Of a stretch of DNA of 29,161 nt, positions 20,368-28,162 are shown in pieces (the stretch's first letter is position 1; the number at the start of each line of letters is the position of its first letter). Location of the stretch: the IMG/VR virus record IMGVR_UViG_3300021335_001490, positions 1 through 29,161 of that record. One strand, 5' to 3'. Source of the DNA: a virus. The notes under the pieces are model-generated. The model was not told where the DNA came from. It ran no database searches and saw nothing but the letters and a program-made list of their open reading frames with translations. The position numbers and the translations under genes were made by a program.

Positions 20368-20736
20368 ATGTTAGTTTTTAATGAATTGAATGAGGACAAC
20401 CTCTTTCTATATGCTGCGAAACATTATTATAATCCTAAGTTCTCTGATATTGAAGAGTTCTATGAGGATTTGAAAAGGTTCAAGTATATAAAGAGGTTGG
20501 TCAATCGTTATCTAGATCATGGTGAGTTGGCTGAAAGGTTGATTCTAAACCATTTGATTGTGGCATTCAATGCTTTTGGTGCTGAAGCGATGTTGAACAT
20601 CTTAGAATTAAAATTAGATGAAAAACATTGGCCAGTAGTAAAACCATTCTTAGTATTTTTGAAGTATATTACTAACGATCAGTATACGCAAGTTCCGATG
20701 GACCATATGGTAGTTAACGAATTAAGGAAGATCTGA
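20368..20736 (+). CDS. Conserved T4-like marine phage protein
   Basis: The 122-residue product is mostly helical: MLVFNELNEDNLFLYAAKHY, EEFYEDLKRFKYIKRLVNRY, ERLILNHLIVAFNAFGAEAM, EKHWPVVKPFLVFLKYI. I recall close counterparts in T4-like cyanophages beginning in the same way (MLxFNELNEDN), so the start is well placed. There is no Shine-Dalgarno sequence, only the late octamer directly upstream. It overlaps the next gene by one base (TGATG). The function is unknown; it may be a regulator or a small structural protein. Confidence 0.82.
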   Translation: MLVFNELNEDNLFLYAAKHYYNPKFSDIEEFYEDLKRFKYIKRLVNRYLDHGELAERLILNHLIVAFNAFGAEAMLNILELKLDEKHWPVVKPFLVFLKYITNDQYTQVPMDHMVVNELRKI

Positions 20737-21863
20737 TGCCAACAAGAAGTAGAAATCTAGCCGCAGCTCTCGGTGGTACTATTGCAAACAACGTATTTGG
20801 TACAGATGGTTCTCGTTCTGGTGCAGGTATTACTGTTTATGATTATGATTCGAACGGTGCATTACTTTTAACTGACAACTCTTCTTTTGCAGACGGTTCA
20901 TTACATTATCTTACCAATCAAAGAGAGCTATATGTTTGGGATGATAATGAATCAAAGTTTTATCAGTTAGATGAAATCTCTGATGATAAACTAGGAGGAT
21001 CCGTATTTTCTTACCAAGGATCAAATTACGGATATGTAGAAGGAGGTTCTTACACTAATATTATTGAGAGATATTCATTTACTGCTGATGGTGATGCTAC
21101 AGACACAGCAGATTTAGATGCTACTAACAGATATACATCTGGTATTTCTTCATCATCACATGGTTATACAGTGGCCGGTCAAAGTGGTGGTGATAAGATT
21201 AGAAAAAGAAGTTTTGCCACCGAATCAAATTCTTCTCAAGTTGCTTCATTGAATACAGCAGCTAACTATCAGCCGCAGATGGCCACAGAAGGTAATACTG
21301 GATTTGTTGCCGGCACAGACACTACTATGATCCAAAAATTCCCCTTTGCTTCTGATGTTAATTCTACTGATACTGGTGGTGACATGTATGGCGCTGTTAC
21401 CAGCGCGAGCTACTCAACATCAACAACGCATGGTTATATAGCCGGTGGTAATACACCTTTTGGATGGGGTGGACCAATAGTAAAATATCCATTTGCTATT
21501 TCTAGTGGCACAACATCTGATGTAGGTGATACTATCGGTAATACAAGACCATCAGGTGCAGGAACTCAATCTGACACTCATGGTTATATTCATGGTCAAT
21601 ATTTACAACCGGGTAATCAGGCCTCGAACCGAATAGAAAAATATTCATTTATTAGTGACGGTAATTCGACTGATGTGGGCGATCAAACTAGTACTACTAA
21701 TAACAGAACAGGCAGTTCTTCAACTACACACGGATACGCAGCAAATGGCAATCCTACTAGTGGTAAGATTATTGAAAAATATTCTTTTGCTAGTGACGGC
21801 AATTCGACTGATGTAGGTGATTGTATTAGTGGTAGATTCGGCGTCGGCGCCAATCAATATTAA
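20736..21863 (+). CDS. Kelch-like repeat tail/adhesin protein, copy A
   Basis: The 375-residue product starts with a short conserved tip (MPTRSRNLAAAL). A base module follows (YDYDSNGALLLTDN, DGSLHY, RELYVWDDN, KFYQLD; about 35-80). Then come six repeats of about 47 residues, each with an xxGYxxGG entry and a closing block like EKYSFASDGNSTDVGD. Six units suggest a six-bladed beta-propeller, kelch or galactose-oxidase-like, on the phage surface. It is rich in Ser, Thr, Gly and Asp. It begins in a TGATG junction. Binding to a host surface glycan or protein is likely but not shown. Copies B, C and D lie at 21916, 23065 and 28163. Confidence 0.85.
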   Translation: MPTRSRNLAAALGGTIANNVFGTDGSRSGAGITVYDYDSNGALLLTDNSSFADGSLHYLTNQRELYVWDDNESKFYQLDEISDDKLGGSVFSYQGSNYGYVEGGSYTNIIERYSFTADGDATDTADLDATNRYTSGISSSSHGYTVAGQSGGDKIRKRSFATESNSSQVASLNTAANYQPQMATEGNTGFVAGTDTTMIQKFPFASDVNSTDTGGDMYGAVTSASYSTSTTHGYIAGGNTPFGWGGPIVKYPFAISSGTTSDVGDTIGNTRPSGAGTQSDTHGYIHGQYLQPGNQASNRIEKYSFISDGNSTDVGDQTSTTNNRTGSSSTTHGYAANGNPTSGKIIEKYSFASDGNSTDVGDCISGRFGVGANQY

Positions 21864-21870
21864 TAACAAA

Positions 21871-21901
21871 GGACACATTATGGGATTAATTAAAAGGGCA
21901 G
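21871..21901 (+). repeat. Duplicated junction sequence, copy 1
   Basis: 31 bases starting GGACACATTATGGGATTAAT match 24204-24234 with one mismatch. The second copy is the ribosome binding site and first codons of the intact gene at 24213, so copy 1 marks an ancestral duplication boundary. Confidence 0.85.
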
Positions 21902-21915
21902 AGGATCGAGTATAA
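21880..21915 (+). pseudogene. 5' remnant of a second copy of the 24213 gene
   Basis: Reads MGLIKRAEDRV then TAA, against MGLIKRAADLTF in the intact gene at 24213. Only the first seven residues (MGLIKRA) are shared, with the same ribosome binding site (GGACACATT). It is either a leftover of the 24213 gene after a duplicated kelch gene was placed behind its first codons, or a short spared ORF that still drives coupling into ATG 21916, directly after its stop. Confidence 0.7.
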
Positions 21916-23055
21916 ATGTCAAGAGCAAGAGATATAGCGGATTTAATAACAGCTGCAATTGAAGCAAACACTATTCAATCCGACGGAACAATTACTGGCA
22001 CACCAACAAAAGTCAACACTCATGACTCTGATGGTGCGTTACTTGCTGCCGATAGTTCAGGTTATGCAGACGGTTCATTGCACTATATGACTACTCCTCG
22101 CAGACTTATGCTATGGGATGATAGTGACGGTGGTTTCTTTGAGATGACAATTGATTCTGATCAATTAACAGCACCATGGAGTATTCAAGGATCTCAGTTT
22201 GGTTATACGTCAGGAGGTTCGAGTCCAAGCACTGACGCAATTGATAAATATCCTTACAGTACTGATGGTAATGCTACTGATGTAGGAAATCTAACCACGT
22301 CTGGGCTCTATAGAATGACCGGTCACTCATCAATATCTCACGGCTATGTTGCTGGAGGAGGGCCTGGTTCTAAACGAAGCAAAATTCAAAGGTTTCCCTT
22401 TGCTGTTGATGAAAATTCTAGTGAAATGACAGCCACGTTAAATGAACCTCACTATTGGTCTGCAGCTTCTTCAACCGAAGACCATGGCTACATATATGGT
22501 AGTACACACACCTATCCTACTTCCGGAATAATAGAAAGATTTTCATTTGCTAGTGATGATAACTCTTCACAAGTTGGCTCGGCTTTAAATGGCAATGCAT
22601 ATGCAGCTGCCGGCACTTCAGATACTACGCATGGATATGTTACTGGCGGATTTCCCGATAAAACAATGATTCACCGGTATGATTTTTCTTCATCGGCCAC
22701 TGCTGCAGATGTTGGCAATCTTGCGCATGCGGCAACTTTTGCCACTTCCTCTAGTGATCCCACTAATGGGTATGGATACCATTTAGGAGGAAATAATCCA
22801 GGACCTTCGAATTATAATTATGTTCAAAGGTATGCTTTTGCGTCTAGTGGCAACGGTACTGATCATAGCGATCTTGCACAATCAGTAAAAGAAACAAAAT
22901 CCGGAACACAAAGTACCTCTAGTGGTTATATTGGTGGAGGGAGAGCAGGATCTACAAATATGATTCAAAAGTTTCCATTCGCTAACAACAGTAATGGTAC
23001 CGATGTCGGTGATTTAACTGTGGGCCGAAGAAATGCAGTAGGAAATCAAATCTAA
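21916..23055 (+). CDS. Kelch-like repeat tail/adhesin protein, copy B
   Basis: The 379-residue product starts MSRARDIADLITAAIEANTI and has the same base module (HDSDGALLAADS, DGSLHYMTTPRRLMLWDDS, GGFFEM). Six repeats follow, with entries such as HGYVAGG, HGYVTGG and SGYIGGG. The internal blocks (YPYSTDGNATDVGNL, KFPFANNSNGTDVGDL) match those of copies A and C. Its repeats have diverged from copy A, which suggests binding to different receptors. Its ATG follows the remnant ORF (TAA then ATG). Confidence 0.85.
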   Translation: MSRARDIADLITAAIEANTIQSDGTITGTPTKVNTHDSDGALLAADSSGYADGSLHYMTTPRRLMLWDDSDGGFFEMTIDSDQLTAPWSIQGSQFGYTSGGSSPSTDAIDKYPYSTDGNATDVGNLTTSGLYRMTGHSSISHGYVAGGGPGSKRSKIQRFPFAVDENSSEMTATLNEPHYWSAASSTEDHGYIYGSTHTYPTSGIIERFSFASDDNSSQVGSALNGNAYAAAGTSDTTHGYVTGGFPDKTMIHRYDFSSSATAADVGNLAHAATFATSSSDPTNGYGYHLGGNNPGPSNYNYVQRYAFASSGNGTDHSDLAQSVKETKSGTQSTSSGYIGGGRAGSTNMIQKFPFANNSNGTDVGDLTVGRRNAVGNQI

Positions 23056-23064
23056 GAGGCACAA

Positions 23065-24204
23065 ATGTCAAAAAATAGAAACATATCAGATAGAATCTCT
23101 GCAGCTTTAAGAGCCGGTAATCTTAATACTAGCGGTCAAATCATTGGTGGCGGTATCAATTCACATAACGATTCTGCTGAATCTGGTATATTGAGTAATG
23201 CCTCGGCCGGTGACGGTTCTATGCACTATGTTAATATTCCTAATAAGATGTATGTATATGATAGCAGTGATGCAGGTTATTATGAAATTAGTGTTGGCAA
23301 TTATTTAGGTTATGTTGCTCCTCATCAAGGTCAAGGTAGTACTTCAGGATTTATTTCTGGTAGTATAAATTCTAATCCTAACAATACAGTTCAATCGTTT
23401 GCATTTGCATCTGATGGTAACGCTACAGATCATGGCGACCTATCTTCTGATACTGGATATACCACTGGGGTATCATCATCTACAAATGGATACACTGTGG
23501 CTGGTTTTAAAACTTCTAGTTTTACAAGACACGATCACATTTTAAAATTTGCGTTTTCTAGTAATACTACTGGAACTGACGTAGGTGATACTTTAAGCGT
23601 AATGTATAGCCCTGCTGGTAACGAATCAACTACTCACGGTTATGTTGGTGGAGGATATAATCCCCCTAGTGTTTTAAATACAATACAAAAGTGGCCATTT
23701 TCTAGTGATGGTAATGCTACAGATGTAGGTGATTTATCTACTACAGTTGCGTACGCTGCAGGACAAACGTCAACCAGCGATGGCTATCTATCTGGTGGGT
23801 GGGGACCTGGTAATGAAACTAATGTAATTCAAAAGTATCCGTTTGCTTCTGATGCAAATGCTAGTAATGTTGGAACAATGACTGCAACTAGAAGAAGACT
23901 TACTGGAAGTAATTCAACTACACATGGTTACAACGCAGCTGGTGAACACGGATCATATAGAGATTTTATTGATAAGTTTCCGTTTGCCTCTGATGGATCT
24001 TCTACTCTTGTAGGAGATATTTACTATACAAGTACACAATATGCAGCAGGTTCATCGTCAACAGAAAATGGATACATTGCTGGCGGGACTGGTAATGCAG
24101 CAACTAATGATTTATCTAAATACTCATTTACCACTGACGGTGATGCCACAGATGTAGGAGATTTAACTATCACATCATTTGCCTCAGCAGGTCATCAAGT
24201 TTAG
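23065..24204 (+). CDS. Kelch-like repeat tail/adhesin protein, copy C
   Basis: The 379-residue product starts MSKNRNISDRISAALRAGNL and has a base module (GDGSMHYVNIPNKMYVYDSS, AGYYEI), slightly reduced compared with copies A and B. Six units follow, with GYVGGG, GYLSGG and GYIAGG entries and closing blocks such as WPFSSDGNATDVGDL. ATG 23065 follows AAGAGG. The stop is followed at once by the ribosome binding site and start of the 24213 gene. It is the most regular of the series. Confidence 0.85.
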   Translation: MSKNRNISDRISAALRAGNLNTSGQIIGGGINSHNDSAESGILSNASAGDGSMHYVNIPNKMYVYDSSDAGYYEISVGNYLGYVAPHQGQGSTSGFISGSINSNPNNTVQSFAFASDGNATDHGDLSSDTGYTTGVSSSTNGYTVAGFKTSSFTRHDHILKFAFSSNTTGTDVGDTLSVMYSPAGNESTTHGYVGGGYNPPSVLNTIQKWPFSSDGNATDVGDLSTTVAYAAGQTSTSDGYLSGGWGPGNETNVIQKYPFASDANASNVGTMTATRRRLTGSNSTTHGYNAAGEHGSYRDFIDKFPFASDGSSTLVGDIYYTSTQYAAGSSSTENGYIAGGTGNAATNDLSKYSFTTDGDATDVGDLTITSFASAGHQV

Positions 24205-24234
24205 GACACATTATGGGATTAATTAAAAGAGCAG
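24204..24234 (+). repeat. Duplicated junction sequence, copy 2 (intact context)
   Basis: Counterpart of 21871-21901, here in its functional place at the start of the 24213 gene. Thirty of 31 bases agree. Confidence 0.85.
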
Positions 24235-24800
24235 CAGACCTTACATTTACCTTTCGATTTATTCGTATGCTTGTGATGGATTGGAAGAATTGGGATGCCT
24301 ACAAATTAGGAATTATTGATGATGAAGGTAAACGTAATCGTAAGGTCGCTCTTGACAGTGATGAGAAAAAGTCTGCTTATACTCCTTTCATTCGCCTTGC
24401 TGCTAACGTTAAAAGGCTCGTTAGTAAAATACCAGGAGGTGGATCAAAACTTGGATCTTTTGCGAGCGCGCTATACCTCATCAAGGAGAAACACGGACTC
24501 GACGACACCAAGTTATTAAAGATTACAGAAAAATTAGGTTATGAGCCATTTGATTTTCTTGTTGAAGCAAATATGTGGTTTGTACTTGAAGATAAAAGAC
24601 TATCGCCTGGCATGTACAGAGTCAATGATTATAAAATGTTAAATTGTTCTTTTGATGAGATTGTGAAACCTAAAGATCAGATAAGAGTTTCAGAAACATG
24701 TTATCCAGTCGGTGATGTATTTGGTATTGACGTGTATGAAGTAACTCATATAAATACGAATAAGAACATTTACGTAGTAGTAAGCGAGCTAAACAAATGA
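24213..24800 (+). CDS. Conserved marine-phage protein of unknown function (MGLIKRAAD start)
   Basis: The 195-residue product begins MGLIKRAADLTFTFRFIRML. It contains RLAANVKRLVSKIPGGGSKL, FASALYLIKEKHGL and a beta-rich C-terminal half (GMYRVNDYKML, YPVGDVFGIDVYEVTHI, NIYVVVSE). The IPGGGSKL-x-SFASALYLIKE block is one I recall as conserved in T4-like marine phages. It overlaps the next gene by four bases (ATGA). A structural or regulatory role is possible. The gap before it and its remnant at 21880 show that it was next to the ancestral kelch gene. Confidence 0.8.
   Translation: MGLIKRAADLTFTFRFIRMLVMDWKNWDAYKLGIIDDEGKRNRKVALDSDEKKSAYTPFIRLAANVKRLVSKIPGGGSKLGSFASALYLIKEKHGLDDTKLLKITEKLGYEPFDFLVEANMWFVLEDKRLSPGMYRVNDYKMLNCSFDEIVKPKDQIRVSETCYPVGDVFGIDVYEVTHINTNKNIYVVVSELNK
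24749..24756 (+). promoter_or_regulatory. Possible late promoter inside the 24213 gene
   Basis: A perfect TATAAATA, 40 bases before ATG 24797 and inside the upstream reading frame. It could give extra late expression of the 24797 and 25047 genes. It may be chance, since it lies in coding sequence. Confidence 0.35.
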
Positions 24801-25060
24801 GTTTATGGGACAATATTAGAAAACGTAGAGCAGCTGGAAAGCGAAAGCTTAAGCCTGGAGATAAGAACTATCCAAAGACTCTAAATGTCGGTGAAATGAT
24901 GACAACGGCTGATGCTGGTATACCACAAGATACCAAAAACATGGGCCCTAAACTAAAAACTTATAATGTTACAGATCGTCGTAGAAGAAAAGATAAGGTT
25001 CCAGTTCTACTTAAAAGATTTAGAAAATACCACGAGGATTTAAGTAATGAGCAGAAGTAA
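24797..25060 (+). CDS. Small basic conserved phage protein
   Basis: The 87-residue product (MSLWDNIRKRRAAGKRKLKP, GDKNYPKTLN, ending in KRFRKYHEDLSNEQK) is strongly basic. The start MSLWDNIRKRR with KPGDKNYP resembles small proteins of marine T4-like phages. It starts in an ATGA overlap and overlaps the giant gene by 14 bases. The function is unknown; it may be a fibre-associated or assembly protein given its place. Confidence 0.75.
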   Translation: MSLWDNIRKRRAAGKRKLKPGDKNYPKTLNVGEMMTTADAGIPQDTKNMGPKLKTYNVTDRRRRKDKVPVLLKRFRKYHEDLSNEQK

Positions 25061-28000
25061 AGATATTGCCGAGATTCTCGGTTTAACAGAAGCCGAAAAT
25101 ACGACTAATGCTTCACTAGGAGATGGTTCTGGTGGAGGCAGCGTAACTACTTATGCTACTCCAGAAAACTTACCTACATCTGGAAACTCGTCAGGCGATC
25201 AAGCATTTGTTACAAGTAATAACAGATTATATATTTGGAATGGTAGTGGTTGGTACAACATTGCTCTCATTAATACTAACCCATCGTTTACTAGTTCACC
25301 AAATGGCACATATGAATTAAATACGGATGGAACTTCTACAACAATTACATTAGTAGCCACTGATCCTGAAGGGGTACCTATTACGTATACCACAGAAACA
25401 GACTCTAACTTTGACGGGTTGGCTACCGTATCTAATGATTCTTCTGTATTTACTATTACTCCGCTTTCTTCGCCTACTACAGGTTCTGGTAACTTAACAT
25501 TTAAGGCATCTGATGGAGTTAACATTGGATCTGCAGTTTCTCAATTTACACTGGCCTTAGCTATTGACAACTCGGCTTATACTATTGTACTAGCAAAAGC
25601 AACCGGCAACGCTGGAACAAATACTACATTTACTGATGGCTCAACAAACAGTCATACTATTACAACGGTAGGAAATGCATACTCATCATCGTTTACACCA
25701 CACCATCCTGGTGGTTACAGTGCTTATTTTGACGGCAGCGGTGATTATTTAACTATTCCTAGTTCAACAGATTTTAACTTTGGTACTAATGCATTTACTG
25801 TTGAGTGGTGGCAATATTGGGACGGAGATAATGGAAACGGATATGCAACACTATATAGTAACAACTATACTAGTGCCTCAGGAGTAGTAATCCAAACAGA
25901 TAATAATGTGAATAAGTATATAACGTATTTAAATGGTACAGGTACAACAATAACCGAGTCTACTGCCGCATCTGCAAATCAGTGGTATCACTATGCACTT
26001 GTCAGAAACGGTAACACCTTTACGTTCTACAGAAACGGCATCGCTGCCGGAACAGCTACACTTAGTGTTGGTATAGGATCAAGCGCAATACAAAGTATTG
26101 GTGCAAGAACTAATGGTATACTTCCAATAAGTGCTTCGTATATTAGAGATTTTCGTATAGTTAAAGGAACAGCCGTTTATACAACAGACTTTACTCCACC
26201 GGCTGAACCACTTACTGCTATTTCTGGCACTTCTTTACTCGTATGCAGTCTTCCATACATAACTGATGCATCAGCTAGTAATCATACTATTACAGCAAAT
26301 GGAAATACATCTACTGAAAGATTTGGTCCATATGACTATCTTTCATATAGTGCAGCCGATCATGGTTCTTCTGTAAGTCTCGATGGATCTGGTGATAAAT
26401 TAACAATTCCTGCTGATTCTGAATTAGCTGCAGATAACGGTGACTTTACATTCGAAACGTGGATATATCCTACCGCGTTTACTTCGTATGACATGATCGC
26501 GTCAATGGGCACACAAGGTTCCGCTTTTAATTATACCCTATTTGTTCATAATACTAGTCAACACTTGATGTTTGAAGCTGGGGACGGTAATTGGTCATCA
26601 ACTCAGTATACTAGTAGTGTTGATGATGGTATAGTTAAATTAAATCAGTGGCAGCATATTGCAGTTGTATACGATAGCGGCAATTTAACAATTTATAGAA
26701 ATGGTAAGATTGCTATCTATCAAGCTTCGGCCGCAACTGCAGATGGTCACTCCGGGACTTTCGCTTTAGGTGATTGGATGAATACCAGCAGTTATCCTGT
26801 TACAGGTTATATTGCTGATGCAAGGATTGTCCAATCAGCTGTATATTCAAATAATACAGCATTTACGCCACCTACTGCACCGTTATCTGCAATTACAGAT
26901 ACCGGAATGTTGCTTACAGCATCTCCTAATGTTTATAATGCTGCTGGGTTATCTAATGATTTAAAATTGTATGGTAATACCCAATCATCTACTGCTCAAA
27001 CTAAAAACGCTTCTTCAAGTGTGTACTTTGATGGTACTGGTGACTATCTTACTGCTGGAACATCTTCTGGCTTTACATATGGTACTGGTGACTTTACAAT
27101 CGAAGGATGGGTTTACGTAGATAATAATCCTGGAAGTTACGCATACTTTTTAGGTCAAGGTGGTACTATTAGTAGCACCGCTTCTATTGGAATGTATATA
27201 CAAGGCGGTGTCTTTAAAGTATATAATAATGGTGTAGTTATTACAGGCACAACATCATATAGCTTAGATACTTGGTATCACGTTGCACTAGTACGTGGCA
27301 GTGGCCAATTGACTTTATTCCTAAATGGATCGGTAGAAGGAACTGCTGCTAATACAAATAGTATTTCTTCTGGTTCAACAATGGGACTATCACTTGGCAG
27401 ATGGGCTGAGGTTGGAGACAATGGATACTTCAATGGATATCTAGAAGACTTTAGAGTTACAAAAGGATTTGCTAGATATCCGTTTATTCCAACACAAGAG
27501 ACATTGACAGCTGTTTCTAATACAGAATTATTAGCTGCTCATGCCTCAACGCTTGTTGATGGATCGGGTAACAGTGCAACTTTAACTGCTGCTGGAAATG
27601 CTGCAGTATCAACATTTGGTCCATATTCTGGTATGAATTCGATATATTTTGATGGTGCCGGTGACTATGTTACGTCTAGTAGATCGTCTTCTGATATGGG
27701 TATTGGCACCGGAGATTTTACAATCGAGTGTTGGTTCTATGATGATGGATCTGCTAGTGATAGAGGTATTTGGGAATCTAGAGCGACAGGCTCTTCTACT
27801 GGTATGACTTTGACAATGGTTGATTCTAATACTATTAGAGTTTGGACAACATCACAGCAACTAGTAACGGCCGATGTTACACTTACTAGTACATGGAATC
27901 ATTTAGCAGTTGTTAGAAATAGCGGTACTCTTGAATTATTCTTAAATGGACAATCGCAAGGTACGGTGTCTAATTCTACTACTTTTGCAGATACTGCGGA

Positions 28001-28139
28001 CTTTGTAATTGGCGGCGGTAGATACGCTGGCGGCGGGATTGACAGAACTATTAAAGGGTATATTTCTAATTTCAGAATTGTAAAAAGTGCACTTTATAGT
28101 AATTCGTTTACACCACCAACTAGTGAGTTAAAAGGATAA
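25047..28139 (+). CDS. Giant multidomain LamG/concanavalin-like adhesin or tail fibre protein
   Basis: The 1030-residue product starts with the shared tip MSRSKDIAEILGLTEAEN and a base module ending RLYIWNGSGWYNI. A cadherin/Ig-like domain follows (about 76-170; PSFTSSPNGTYELNTDGTST and ATDPEGVPITY). Then come four LamG-type jelly-roll domains starting near residues 225, 442, 659 and 866, marked by YFDGSGDYLTI, SLDGSGDKLTI, YFDGTGDYLTA and YFDGAGDYVTS. Each also has a WYHYALVRN-type strand and a FRIVKGTAVYT-type end. The domains recur about every 205-217 residues. LamG domains bind sugars or proteins, so a receptor-binding role is likely. It starts inside the previous gene. Confidence 0.88.
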   Translation: MSRSKDIAEILGLTEAENTTNASLGDGSGGGSVTTYATPENLPTSGNSSGDQAFVTSNNRLYIWNGSGWYNIALINTNPSFTSSPNGTYELNTDGTSTTITLVATDPEGVPITYTTETDSNFDGLATVSNDSSVFTITPLSSPTTGSGNLTFKASDGVNIGSAVSQFTLALAIDNSAYTIVLAKATGNAGTNTTFTDGSTNSHTITTVGNAYSSSFTPHHPGGYSAYFDGSGDYLTIPSSTDFNFGTNAFTVEWWQYWDGDNGNGYATLYSNNYTSASGVVIQTDNNVNKYITYLNGTGTTITESTAASANQWYHYALVRNGNTFTFYRNGIAAGTATLSVGIGSSAIQSIGARTNGILPISASYIRDFRIVKGTAVYTTDFTPPAEPLTAISGTSLLVCSLPYITDASASNHTITANGNTSTERFGPYDYLSYSAADHGSSVSLDGSGDKLTIPADSELAADNGDFTFETWIYPTAFTSYDMIASMGTQGSAFNYTLFVHNTSQHLMFEAGDGNWSSTQYTSSVDDGIVKLNQWQHIAVVYDSGNLTIYRNGKIAIYQASAATADGHSGTFALGDWMNTSSYPVTGYIADARIVQSAVYSNNTAFTPPTAPLSAITDTGMLLTASPNVYNAAGLSNDLKLYGNTQSSTAQTKNASSSVYFDGTGDYLTAGTSSGFTYGTGDFTIEGWVYVDNNPGSYAYFLGQGGTISSTASIGMYIQGGVFKVYNNGVVITGTTSYSLDTWYHVALVRGSGQLTLFLNGSVEGTAANTNSISSGSTMGLSLGRWAEVGDNGYFNGYLEDFRVTKGFARYPFIPTQETLTAVSNTELLAAHASTLVDGSGNSATLTAAGNAAVSTFGPYSGMNSIYFDGAGDYVTSSRSSSDMGIGTGDFTIECWFYDDGSASDRGIWESRATGSSTGMTLTMVDSNTIRVWTTSQQLVTADVTLTSTWNHLAVVRNSGTLELFLNGQSQGTVSNSTTFADTADFVIGGGRYAGGGIDRTIKGYISNFRIVKSALYSNSFTPPTSELKG
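25072..25135 (+). repeat. Shared N-terminal anchor coding repeat, copy 1
   Basis: 64 bases, of which 60 are identical to 28188-28251 (four differences, all silent). They encode the residues ILGLTEAENTTNASLGDGSG that follow the start in both proteins, though everything downstream differs. Confidence 0.9.
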
Positions 28140-28162
28140 AGAGTAATCAAAGGATATAACAG

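Noticed and set aside
20736-24204. CRISPR-like or other short DNA repeat array
   Set aside because: The repeats are protein-level blade repeats with diverged DNA and open frames, not evenly spaced direct repeats.
25199-25525. Minus-strand 108-residue ORF
   Set aside because: Antisense of the Ig-like part of the giant LamG protein; no start signals.
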